Shown here piece by piece: positions 48,800-59,304 of a DNA stretch of 64,000 nt. Where the stretch lies: NCBI RefSeq assembly GCF_014633365.1, contig NC_068338.1, forward strand, positions 49,983,716 through 50,047,715, read 5' to 3'. This DNA comes from Diospyros lotus. Its lineage: Eukaryota > Streptophyta > Magnoliopsida > Ericales > Ebenaceae. A program made the translations under genes and the position numbers. Within the stretch, counting starts at the first letter, position 1; every line of letters begins with the position of its first letter. Below the pieces are notes generated by a model. It had not been told where the DNA came from. It ran no database searches and worked only from the letters and a program-made list of their open reading frames with translations.

Positions 48800-50100
48800 A
48801 AAAGTTAACCCACCATCGGACCTCAAACCTAGAACCTGAACGGCGACCGAACGGAGAAAAGAAATTGCTGAGGGAAGCAATCATATAGCAACAAACAGAT
48901 GGCGATGGCCAGTTTACACGTGTGCATGGCCATGCACCCCTGCCGGGCGGTCGGCTAATCGTCTGGGACTGGGATAAGGAAGCTATATTTTACTATTATT
49001 TTTTTCCCAAAATTTAAAAAAAGAAGGCACCGATTATATGAATCACGAAGCGTACCTTTTGGAATATAATATATATATGTATATAAAAAAAAAAAAAGAA
49101 GGGATCTGATATAACGATCCTAGACTGAAGAAATACTGATAATTTAAAGATATAAAACCTGACCAAAATTTAAAAAAAAATAGAGTAATTAATATATATA
49201 TATATATATATATATATGATATAACGATCTCAAATATAGAATAGATAGAACAATTTACCTTCTCTCTTACCCCCACATTGTAACGAGATTTCTCGCTACA
49301 TAAATCTCTTAATTACACGAGACTTCCCATTTTGTGAGGGTCCAAGAAAGATTGTGTTTCTGTACTTATTTTGCAATGAGACTGTTTCCACGATGGATTC
49401 ATCCATGTTTCCTGCAAAAATAGATAAATAGAATGTGTGACATATTTTTAAGCTAATTAATGAATGGGCCTGGTGCGTGTTGGGTTTTGCTGGTTTGGTT
49501 TCGTTGTGAAATGTGCTGTATAGGTGCTTGGTGGGCTGGATCGGATCGGGTAATATGCTTGGGCTCTTAATTGTTGGGCCTGATGGGCCCTGTCTTTTAA
49601 GTTAATCACATTTAAAAAAAAAAAAAAACTGAACAAATGAATATTAATATATGACATAATAGCATGTACAAATAAATATGCATGTAAATTTTTACTCAAA
49701 TTAAGGAACAATAAATACGAACAACAAATACTTCTATTAAAATTATTCGTGTATCATTATTTTTTCTAAAAATGTTAAATTTACTTTAATAAATAAATTA
49801 ACCTTTTTGAAAATATTTAAAAACTAATTAAGAAAAACATTTTTCTCCCACTAATTAAATACAATGAATGAAAACTAGAGAAGGAAGTCTATCAAATAGA
49901 AGACATAAGAGAAAAACAAATAAGGATCAAAAAAGTAACTTTATTTTCTTAATATTATTATTAGTACAAATATATAGTTTTCCTTCCGTGTGAGATAAAT
50001 TGTGCATCCATAGTTAAAGTATCTTCAATAAATTCAACCAATATTAGATAAAAATTAGGGAAAGCTAATTTAATAAGGAATTGAGATTGAAATATATATA
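48800..50100. other. Upstream region of the CCCH gene and AT-rich spacer; no gene seen
   Basis: Contains a (TA)n run at about 49190-49218. No domain-bearing frame was found. Confidence 0.35.
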
Positions 50101-50295
50101 TACCTTTATGATTTCGATCTTTAAGAAGATCTCTACTTCTTGATTCCTCCTTCACGTCATTTTTAATGTGATTGCACGACTGTAGGAAAGAAAGAATTGA
50201 TAGCATGATAAGATCAAGGTATTTACTCAAAAAATAAAAAAAAATTATGATAAGACCATGGAGCAAAGATGTTGTGAAGTTTGTATTGTTTGAGT
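50100..50295 (-). pseudogene. Unidentified duplicated gene, copy 4 (first exon only)
   Basis: The minus-strand block encodes NDVKEESRSRDLLKDRNHK followed by a GT donor, matching the first exon of the other copies (SDIMERSKSRNLPTDQSNK). A TATA-like GCTATAAATCATTGACTC lies upstream (about 50300). The later exons are not visible to the left, so this is a truncated or very diverged copy. Confidence 0.45.
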
Positions 50296-50309
50296 CAATG
50301 ATTTATAGC

Positions 50310-50725
50310 AAATTACAACCAATGCATGTTATACAGTTAGGCTGCTACGTGTCTAGTTATTTGAGTCTAACACGACTCAACTTCAATTGCGACCGACTAG
50401 TCTGAACTAACAACTTTTTGACGTAAGACTAATAAAACTATCTATTTATAAAAATAAAATAAGAAAAAAAAATAAATTTAAAGAAACTAGTCTCAAAGAA
50501 ATTGTGAAAAGAAAAAGAGATGGAGTAAATTTTAATAAAATTCCTTACTGATGCATTTTAGCAATTGGCAAGTAATGCATGTTATAATTTTAGGTTTTTA
50601 TGTATTAATTATATATATATAGTAGTTTGAATCTAACACGACTCAACTTCTACTATAATTAATTAATCTAAATTAATGAAACATTTATAATTATCATATT
50701 ATAATAAAATGAGCTACTAGTAGTT
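50310..50725 (+). repeat. Short satellite remnant S4
   Basis: AACCAATGCATGTTATACA at 50317, followed by about one and a half diverged ~265-bp monomers (GATGCATTTTAGCAATTGG, GAGCTACTAG). Same orientation as the other arrays. Confidence 0.65.
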
Positions 50726-52412
50726 AAATTTTAATTTTTATTATAATTCAGTCTAGTTTTTGATCCTTCATCAAATTATTGGTAACAAAAATTGAGGTGA
50801 TATATGTTAATATAAAATTTAAAATTATTTAATATTATTATTAATACAAACCCCACAATTAAGTGATTTTGAAGTTTATATACTAATGTATACTATATTA
50901 GTTTTTGTTATCAAAATTTGATAAAAAAAAATGAAAAAAAATGACTAAATTATAAGAAAAATTAAAGTACAATAACAAATCTATTACGAAATAAAAAAAA
51001 ATTAAAATACCATTCAATATAATTTACCTAAAAACTCAAGATAAATGAAGGCCCAATAACTATATGCAGCAACCCAATGGGCCATCTAATAGAACTAACC
51101 CAAAGGTCTGCCTTTCACACGTGCACGCTGTTTGTTTAATCAGGATTACCATAAGTATTAAGTGATGCTTTATGGGAATAATTATATCTAATTAAGGGGG
51201 CATGAGAAGAGAAATCACTATAATTAAATACTATTTAGACTCTGAGAAAGTTAAACATGACTGTTTAATTTGGATAGCCTATTTTCTTTTAAGGGGATAA
51301 ATATGAAGTCACATGAGTATGAATGAACCTTTCAATCTCTTTGACATGAATATTTCTTGTAAATTTTTATATTTTATAAAAAGAGAGATCATCGTAATTT
51401 TAAAATTGTGCCAAGTGTAATTTATTTTAAATAAAAAAAATTAAACTTGAAATGATCACCCTTATATGATACCGATGCTCGTTTCCTCGATTACACTAGG
51501 AAAAATAAAAAATAAAAAAATTGTGCCAAGTGTAATTTATTATAAAAAAAAAAAAATGAACTTGTCAGGTAACTAATGTGCTCCAAGTAAATTAAAGCTC
51601 AATACCCAATGGGCCTTCTCATACAACTAACCCAAAGGCTGAAACGTGGGCTTACTTGGGCCCTGTCCAAATCCAACTCAAAATCAAACCAGACTGATTT
51701 GTATGTATTGGGCCTTAGTGCGTGGGTATATGCTAGATTGCGAAACAAAAACTGGGGACACTTGCTTCACAGGCCCATCACTCACCGAGTCCAAATTCGT
51801 CCTGATTTGAATGAAGCGGGTCAGCGATCATTGCTCATTGACCTATTAATTAATTTGATAAAAGGAATTTAGCAAGATCTATCTCTCTCTCTCTCTCTCT
51901 CTCTCCAAAAGACCCTTTTATGTTGCTCTCACAATACAAGTTAAGTAATGGTGCCACAATAAGATTGGATTTGTAGATGATGGATTCGATTTATTATTCT
52001 ACGTAGTAAAATAAATCTTTCATTTGCGATTTATCTCATCTGTCGAAATTAAAGATACAAGCGAAGAAAGATCGCACAAGAACGATAATTCTAAAACACC
52101 ATTTATGTTTCATGGATAGATGACTTCTCTTTCAAGAGAGAGAAGCTCTTGCCCAACAATTATCTCATCTCCTCTCTTTTTCTTTCTTTTTTGTCATTTT
52201 TTAACTATAATTGAATTTGCAACCTTAACTATATATGAAAAGAAGAGTGCAAAAGTATGAGTAAAATTTTTAAACCCACAATCTTCTCTTTTAATTCTCT
52301 TCTTCTTTTGTGTTTTTGTTGTTAACCATAAATTGTATTTACTATTTTTTAAATAAATTTAATATTAAAATGGAATTTTCCATTGTTGGACAAGATAGTT
52401 TCTTGATTATTG
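50726..52412. other. Downstream region of the first ERF gene; no gene seen
   Basis: AT-rich. Short direct repeats occur: AAATTGTGCCAAGTGTAATT at about 51403 and 51519, and CCAATGGGCC-to-CTAACCCAAAGG blocks at about 51073 and 51606. A (TC)n run lies at about 51884-51905. No supported frame. Confidence 0.35.
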
Positions 52413-53192
52413 TTATCCTTTGTTATGGGCACAAACAGTGTAATTAATTCGCCCTTCTATAATCAATGGCAACACAGAACTATCTGACCAGTAGCTGCTC
52501 GCCAAGTGGCAATCGTTGTCCAATCTGCAAACCGATTGGAACCCACTCGATTGGCTCTCCATTTCCGTCTTGGCTGGCTCAGCCGCACTCAACCCTTTCC
52601 TCCTCTTCGAAGCCGACGCAGAGGGCTCCGGCGACCGCCTCTTAGCTGTTATCCTAACCGGCTCCGGATTGTCGGCGCCAATCCGGTGCGGGAAATTCAG
52701 CAAAGCCCGGGAACCACGAATCCGGAAGGCCGCTCTATCGTAAGCCAGGGCCGCCTCCTCAGCCGTCTCGTACGTCCCCAGCCAAATCCTCGCGCCGTTC
52801 TTTGCTGGGTCCCTTATCTCAGCCGCAAACCTTCCCCACGGCCGCTGCCTCACTCCCCTATAATGCCTCCACCTCTGCTGCGCCACCGCCGGCGCCGCCT
52901 CCACCAGAGGGGCCGCCAATCGGTCAGTCATCGGCGTAGTCGCATCCGGCTCCATTCCCTCTCCCGCCTCGGCCTTAACGTCCATCGCCGCTAAATTAAA
53001 CGGCGTCCAGCCCACACTCACGGCGTCGTGTAACAGCCCATAGATAACCATATCTTCAGAGTCGTCGACTTTGAACGGCAAGTCGCCCCACGTCTCTGTC
53101 AGGCACGAGATGAGGCTACTGAAACTCGAGCTCCGGCCATACACTGGGAACTCGCCGGAACTAGAAGCCGGAATACCCTCGTTTCGATACAT
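52413..53192 (-). CDS. AP2/ERF transcription factor, ERF1/ERF2-like (group IX), altered C-terminus
   Basis: A 259-residue intronless frame encodes a single AP2/ERF domain at residues about 110-169 ([20 protein letters not shown], ending ALLNFPH). It has the Ala and Asp positions ([18 protein letters not shown]) typical of ERF proteins that bind the GCC box. The N-terminal [20 protein letters not shown] and GWTPF blocks are like those of the ERF1A/ERF2 group, known as ethylene- and jasmonate-responsive activators. After about residue 204 the frame appears shifted. A different frame reads [15 protein letters not shown] and stops at 52480, and PLGEQLL-like ends are what I recall for this subgroup. 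The annotated tail ([12 protein letters not shown]...) is therefore probably aberrant, by mutation or sequence error. A TATA box lies near 53298 on the minus strand. Confidence 0.88.
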   Translation of the reverse strand: MYRNEGIPASSSGEFPVYGRSSSFSSLISCLTETWGDLPFKVDDSEDMVIYGLLHDAVSVGWTPFNLAAMDVKAEAGEGMEPDATTPMTDRLAAPLVEAAPAVAQQRWRHYRGVRQRPWGRFAAEIRDPAKNGARIWLGTYETAEEAALAYDRAAFRIRGSRALLNFPHRIGADNPEPVRITAKRRSPEPSASASKRRKGLSAAEPAKTEMESQSSGFQSVCRLDNDCHLASSYWSDSSVLPLIIEGRINYTVCAHNKG

Positions 53193-53289
53193 TTCAAGGT
53201 AATTTTGGAATCAAAGAGATCGGTGTTTCTGGGTCTTGAAGGTAAAGTGTAGAAAGAATGAAGAATTTGAGGGGGAAGGATTTGGGGAG

Positions 53290-53306
53290 CATGTTTTATA
53301 TTGGGG
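53290..53306 (-). promoter_or_regulatory. TATA box of the ERF1/2-like gene
   Basis: Read on the minus strand, CCAATATAAAACATGC lies about 105 bp upstream of the ATG, a usual plant distance that leaves a 5'UTR of about 75 nt. Confidence 0.55.
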
Positions 53307-53475
53307 GGGGAGATTCATGCACCCTGTGTGGGTAAGTGTTGAAATAAACAAATACTGTAGGGTGGGTTCGATGAAATTTCCAGGTTTTGCAAGTGGGTGC
53401 AAGTTGCTTGCTTTTCAAATTTTTTTGTTGTGTCACGTGCCTAATAATTTCCATATAATTCTGGTGCGGGGATGC

Positions 53476-53483
53476 TGACGTCA
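53476..53483. promoter_or_regulatory. TGACGTCA bZIP-type element upstream of the ERF1/2-like gene
   Basis: This palindromic TGACGTCA is about 285 bp upstream of the ATG and about 180 bp upstream of the TATA box. TGACG cores are bound by TGA-class bZIP factors in defence promoters (known). A role here is inference from position. Confidence 0.4.
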
Positions 53484-53499
53484 TCGCCAATGCCAAGCT

Positions 53500-54182
53500 T
53501 AATAAACAAATAATTTTTTTAAATATTAATATAAAATGTTAGTAAAAATGTCAAATTTAATTATTTAAGCAATATTTTTGTATTAAAAAATATCCAATTA
53601 AATTATTGAAGTAATATTCTAAATAACGAAAATATTATTTAAACATTATATCATTAATAATATGTATATATTAATTATTAATTATTAATAGTATTAAAGA
53701 TAGCATAGCTGGATGTTAAAATAGCATTTTGGTACTGACGTGGCTTTTGATGCACCATTCATTTTATTTAATAATAATGCCATCGGTTTTGTACACAACA
53801 AAGGACTTTTTATATTGAGAGAGAGAAAATTCACATTCTTAATTTCTTTTTAATTAATTTGTATTTCAATGCTATATGTTTTTTATTGGTTATATAAGGT
53901 ATAACTCTTTTTATATATAATTAAACAATTATTATTAATTTTTTAAATAAATACTTAATAAAATTGACCGAAAATATTTTTAATTGAGAATAAATTATGA
54001 TTGGTCCTTTGATAGTCTTCGCATGTTACGTCATTTGACATTTCATTTCTCACGTCACTACCCTATGCATAATGCTTTAGACAATGCCCAATGCATTTAA
54101 ATTATTTTTTAAAATTAATTAATGACTAACTCACTTTGAATATCCAATTTAACTTATTTTTAAAAAATTAAAAATTTATATT
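53500..54182. other. ERF intergenic region, proximal part; no gene seen
   Basis: AT-rich DNA upstream of the minus-strand ERF. A TGACGTGGC motif occurs near 53736. No frame was recognised. Confidence 0.35.
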
Positions 54183-54307
54183 TGTAATACCCCAAGAGTC
54201 CAAGATCAGATCCAAGAAAGAACTTTAGACAAGTTAGTATATCTATCGACTATAGTAAAAAATGAAACAATACCAGTTGGATAATTTTTGGGTTGAATGT
54301 GAATAAA

Positions 54308-54371
54308 GAACTCTGGAGTTAAGCATACTTGAACTATGGTAGTTCAAGGATGGGTAACTCTTGGAAAGTTC
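54308..54371 (+). repeat. 5S-rRNA-like segment in the 5' LTR of the Cassandra element
   Basis: GAACTCTGGAGTTAAGCAT, then ACTTGAACTATGGTAGTTC, then AAGGATGGGTAACTCTTGG follows the order of plant 5S rRNA (GAACTCCGAAGTTAAGC to AGGATGGGTGACC), including the region of the internal Pol III promoter. Confidence 0.85.
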
Positions 54372-54751
54372 GCGTAAACCTATCAGAGTAAGTTGATTCG
54401 GTCATTTCTATCGCTTAATGCGGAATGTTATATGTGGTATCAGAACCGACTCTTAAAAAAGATGGTTCGATGAGGGCCGGGAGTGGCGCCTAGGGGCAAG
54501 GGCCTGAACAAGGAGTGACTCCTGGCAGACTTCTAGGATGGCAACCCCCAAAGGGGAAAAAATCTAGAACTAATTGTAAGATCACATGACGAGGACGTCT
54601 TGTGCTCAAAGAAGGGAGAATGTAATATTCCGAGAGTCCAGAGTCCAAGGTAAGTCTAAAAAACGACTTTAGAGAAACTAGTATATATATTGAGGATAGT
54701 AAAAAAGAAAACAATACAAATTATATACTTTTTGAGCTGAATGTAAATAAA

Positions 54752-54814
54752 GAACTTTCGGGTTAAACGTGCTTGAACTAGGGTAGCTCAATGATTGATG
54801 ACCTCTGGGAAGTT
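54752..54814 (+). repeat. 5S-rRNA-like segment in the 3' LTR of the Cassandra element
   Basis: GAACTTTCGGGTTAAACGTG, CTTGAACTAGGGTAGCTC and TGATGACCTCTGGGAAGTT match the same 5S region. It keeps some bases changed in the 5' LTR copy (GTGCTTG, GACCTC, GGGAAGT) and has changed others. Confidence 0.82.
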
Positions 54815-54878
54815 TGTATAGGCCTATCAAGGTAAGTTGATTCGATTCTTCATGTCGCTCGATACAGAATGTGTTACA

Positions 54879-56470
54879 GTATTATTTAGTGCTAAACTTT
54901 TATTACATTACTTTGTTTTTCTTTTCATAGTTAAGTAATCCCATGCTAAGTTTAAATTATAAACGTGTAAAATTAAACTTAAATATAGAAATATTAATTT
55001 TAGAGGTGACTTGACGACCTTATGTTTGCCCATTGACTAACTCTAGACTAGATCTTAAAAATTTAACAGTAAATATTAAATATATCATAAACAACCTAAA
55101 TATGAATAATAGATTAAATATAGTATTACATACACGGTACGATTTGGCTAGTTTTTGATATTTTTAATATGTCAAATTTCATTTAGAGATTTTTTTATCA
55201 AATCAAACATCGCAATTTGGTTTGGTATGTGAAAACCACACCGAAAAAATGCGGTGCGGTTCGGTATGATTTTTATAATTTGCCCAAAACATGCCTAATA
55301 TTAATCCACTAATTGCCCTGGTGCGGTCTTCGACGAAGCGTTGAGAAGAGACGATAGTGCAGAGGCTGAGGGAAATGAGAAAGGCTGAAAGGGGATCTCC
55401 TCCAACAGCGTTTGGATGCCTCCAACTACACGATGTTGTCGATAGCTTGGCGATTGGATCGCTTGGTGATCTTGTGAGATCCTTATTCCTGAGAGCGCCT
55501 CAACCTCAAGTCTTGTAACAAGAAAAGGAAGAATGTTGTTGGCCTCGAGAATGCAACAGGGGTTGGGTGGGTACTAGGTGAAGAGGACTGCCAGGTGTGG
55601 ATGGGTAGAAATGACTCTCAATGCGGCAGGGGTTGGGAATGGGTGTGAGAAATGAACAAAACAATGAAGGAATAGGGCTTGTTTTAATGTTTTATAATAT
55701 CTATTTTTTAATTTTTATATTATTAGAATATTATGCGAGCAATTCGATTTTGAGCTAAATCTATTTTTCTCAAATCGCTTGACAACTCTAGCTATAACAG
55801 AATTCCCCATCTCAAACCTTTCCTTAAAAAAATTGCGTGATATGATGCGATTGATTTTTACGATTTGTTGATTTTTTTTAACACCCCTAATAGGAGTGAG
55901 CAGTTTGGTTTTTGATTTATAGTAACGTTGATTGTGATCAAAATATAAAGAGTTGTTCTCTTTATATTTTAGTTTTAAGTTTTGAGTTTTGAATTTATTT
56001 TTTATTTTATATTTTAAATGCCTATTTTGATATTGCTGAAAAACATTTTTTTTATAGCATTTTCTACATTTTAGAATTTTTCAGCACGTCTGAAATAAAA
56101 ATAACCAAAATAATTTTTTGCGATCTTGAATTTTTTTATAATTTTTTTCTTATTTTAAAAAATATGAAAATAAACATATTTTTATTATTTTAAAAAATTG
56201 AAAACGATGTGAAAACAAGACCTAATTTTTTGAAATTTTTGTATATTTATTTATAAATTTTTCAAATAACTAAAAGTTGTAACGCAGAAAAATTTATATT
56301 AGGAGATTCCTCAACAGTCAATGCTTTTTAATTTTCATAACTTAGTTCATGAATTAGGGTACTTAGGATATATTTCGTCACTTGTGGAATCATAATGAAT
56401 TTTTTACTACATATAATGTTTAAGTAAATGCATTGTCTTATACGTTAAGGACCCCTAATAATTGAGATGA
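54879..56470. other. ERF intergenic region, middle part; no gene seen
   Basis: AT-rich with a GC-richer patch at 55310-55680 that has no domain-bearing frame. GGTGCGGTTCGGTATG-like words near 55250 suggest an old repeat. Confidence 0.3.
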
Positions 56471-56499
56471 GGAAAGAAAAAGATCCAAATCAAAGACCG

Positions 56500-57225
56500 C
56501 ATAAAGAAGTCTAAATCCAAAAGGAAATTCTATCCTTAACCCGTGAAATTACTCTTCATAATCTACCTTATGCAAAATGTTTCATCAATTTTAAAATTTC
56601 AATTTTAACCCCAGCTGTAACAGAGAGGAGAGAGAGAGTGGGTCGGCTACCAAAATCGCCCCCCACACATATATATATATATACACACACGATTCGGCCA
56701 TGGTAGCCGCACAAAGAGAAAGAAAGAGAGAGAGAGTGGGCCGACCCACACACATAAATATATATATACACACACATATATACACACACGCATGGTCGTA
56801 GCCATGGAACCTAGCCATGGCAGCAACAGGGAACCCAGCGTTCCCCGACTCGGGGCGATGATGGCAATATCGCAACCTCTACCATCGCAGTTGACGAAGG
56901 CAACGATGCTGCCATCGTCGTCGGGGTGGGGAAGGGTCGGGGCGGAGGTTTCAGAAACCTCTGCACCTCACGGTGCAGGGGTTTTTGATGGCCGCGGCCA
57001 TGTTCTGTGTGTGTGTATATATATATGTGTGTGTGAGTATGTATATATATATATATGTGTGTGTGGGGGGGGGGGGTCGGTCATGACAACCGACCCACTC
57101 TTTCTCTCTTTTTTCTATATTACAATTGGGATTAAAATTAGAATTTTAAAATTGATAGAGCATTTTGTATGGGATGAGTTGTGAAGAGTAATTTTACGGT
57201 TGGGAATACAATTTTCCAAATCCAA
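56500..57225. mobile_element. Long-TIR nonautonomous element (Mutator-like or foldback)
   Basis: Left arm CCGTGAAATTACTCTTCATAATC to GTTTCATCAATTTTAAAATTTC matches the complement of the right arm (GAATTTTAAAATTGATAGAGC to GAAGAGTAATTTTACGG). The arms continue inward to AGAGTGGGTCGG next to (AC)n/(TA)n runs. They reach about 150 bp, and outer limits are uncertain. The interior (56790-57000) is GC-rich with a 130-codon frame of no known domain. Confidence 0.6.
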
Positions 57226-57239
57226 ATCCTTTGGCACAT

Positions 57240-59138
57240 TGCCCCATTGCCAGTGCCCAATCTTTCCAATCTTCCTCTGTGGGCACAATCTCCAAGCGAT
57301 TGACCAATAAAACATTGTTTATTTAACATGGTATGGTTGAGCAGCCTTTAGATTAATTAATGGACACACTTTTGAGTAATATAATAATTGTACAATATTG
57401 CAGATCAATGGCTCCAATTCAAAACTAAAGGAAGGGGGGAAATCACCCAAACATGCAGCTGCATGTGGGATGACGACGACGACGACAGTGGTTTCTGCCT
57501 TGTCAAAACATTCAAACATTTTGAAAAAAGTTGAGGAGGCGAGGCTTCATCCATGGGGTCTGGTCTCCTTAATTGTTTGACTAAAAAATGGTCCCATAGT
57601 TAGAAACATGGTTGTGTTCCAACCACGCATCCAACGCTTGATTCACCCACCAAACCACGCGACCAATGTAACGTTTTATTTTATGCACAGATGCTAATGA
57701 TCGAATTCATCTTAACCAATATCTTTCATTTGAGATAGATTAGAATTAAAAGAAACAATTTAAAATGTTATTTGGGTATTTATTTAATGATATTTGTACA
57801 TTAATAAACATATCTATACTTGTATTGATGTGATATAAAAAAATATATAATATGTTACATTAATATATAAATAGTATTAAAAATATTACAAGTAAGTGTA
57901 AAAATAATATTTTTCACGAGACATATACAGAATTAAATATTACACGACCTAATGTAATTCCGACCACGCACCCCACGTTGGATTCAGCTATCAACCTCAA
58001 ACATTGTTGACCTAAATCACTTCCGAGGAAACCAAAACAAAAACAAGTGTTTGGATTCTCTTTTACATTTTAAATTTGTTATTTAAACTAAAATGTAATA
58101 AGTGCTTAAATAACTACTATATATATATATATATGAACATTTTAAATTCAATCATATATTAGAATTCCAATGATATATTATGGTGTTATTGGTGTAATTA
58201 AACTAGTAATTATATATTAATTAATGTAGATTGCAAGCCACCCAATTAGAAACATTCATATTTATATATATTTGCCAATCACCTTTACACAATTCAACTG
58301 TCGGCCTTCATATTTGAATTTTCTTTGAGATATTTATGAAGTGAGTGATGATCAGTTGGCTTACTACATTTCAAAGATTCCACCACCAAATTGCATCGCC
58401 AGATTGACTGGCTGGCTAGGCTATGAAATCAGGAAAACGTCTACTAAACATAATGTACAATATCATAAAAATATTTTTAAGTCAGCCAAATTATATATGA
58501 GACTAATTATGTACGTAAGATATATATTAGCTGTTTTGGGTTTAAATTTATGGTTTGTGGTTGGGGTTTAATTCATCTTTGTTAGTAGTATAAATATATG
58601 ACTTTTTTAGATATGACATGAAGGTGAAAGATGTGTTTGATAGCATGAAAAATATATAAAAAAAATGTTACATTCAAGGAATTAAATACATAAAAAATGT
58701 TACAATTGCTACATATATAAACCCTTGTTGAAGTGTCTACTCATTGATTTTTCTGTTTTCTTTCGCTTTCTAAGCATTGATTTTTCATATTACGTCTTAT
58801 TCTAAGACACCAAAAATAGTTACGTTTTCCAAAATGGGACCATATAGCTAAGCAATAGCATACAACCTTTGGTAGCAATTATTTCTATCTTCAACACTAG
58901 ACTTCCAACTAATTTTGCCTTTTGCATTAGCAGCTGTTTGACAACTTTTTCTTCTCTTTTTTTAATCTAAAATACAATTTGCCCCATCTCAGAGCTATTT
59001 GTCTAAACTTATGGGTATAAAATTATATAGAAATATCAATAAACAATAATATATATTATTTTATTTAACATAATACTCTACATTATTTGTACTAGGCCAA
59101 GCCCAAGCTAAGTTAAGGCTACTAGTCATGTGACCCCT
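57240..59138. other. ERF intergenic region, distal part; no gene seen
   Basis: Contains a (GAC)n patch near 57473, a TA run near 58119 and two diverged direct repeats with CCACGCA (about 57618 and 57962). Short frames have no domain. Confidence 0.3.
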
Positions 59139-59304
59139 AGCTATGTTTCACCGAAACGGAAATGGAAAACGTTTCCTAAAAACGTAAAAACGGACATTTT
59201 TCTAAAAAAATAGTCATAAATAGAGTTCGAAACGAAAATAAGAAACGTTTCGAAAACGAGAAAACGACTCATATGAGGTGTTTTCGTACAACATAGACCC
59301 TAGC
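59139..59304. mobile_element. Small MITE (~165 bp), possibly hAT
   Basis: The ends CTATGTTTCACCGAAAC and the complement of GTTTTCGTACAACATAG are inverted repeats, with ACCCCTAG and ACCCTAG on the flanks. AAACG/CGTTT words fill the interior. Confidence 0.5.

Larger units (their letters stand above)
54183..54878 (+). mobile_element. Complete TRIM retrotransposon of the Cassandra type
   Basis: Two LTRs (54183-54432, 250 bp; 54621-54878, 258 bp) both begin TGTAATA and contain GAGAGTCC/AGAGTCC starts and TAAGTTGATTCG near their ends. Directly after the first LTR is TGGTATCAGAACC (54435), a primer-binding site of the initiator-methionine-tRNA type. A polypurine tract, AAGAAGGGAGAA, immediately precedes the second LTR. 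Flanks are ATATT and GTATT (one mismatch). The 188-bp interior has no coding capacity, so it depends on other elements for movement. Each LTR carries a 5S-rRNA-like segment, the hallmark of Cassandra. Confidence 0.88.

Noticed and set aside
52506..52994. 162-codon plus-strand frame over the ERF gene
   Set aside because: Antisense shadow of the AP2-domain coding sequence, caused by high GC.
54308..54371. Functional 5S rRNA gene
   Set aside because: Only the internal part of 5S is present, it is diverged and lies inside an LTR.
56792..57184. 130-codon frame near 57 kb
   Set aside because: Runs through microsatellites inside an inverted-repeat element and has no domain.
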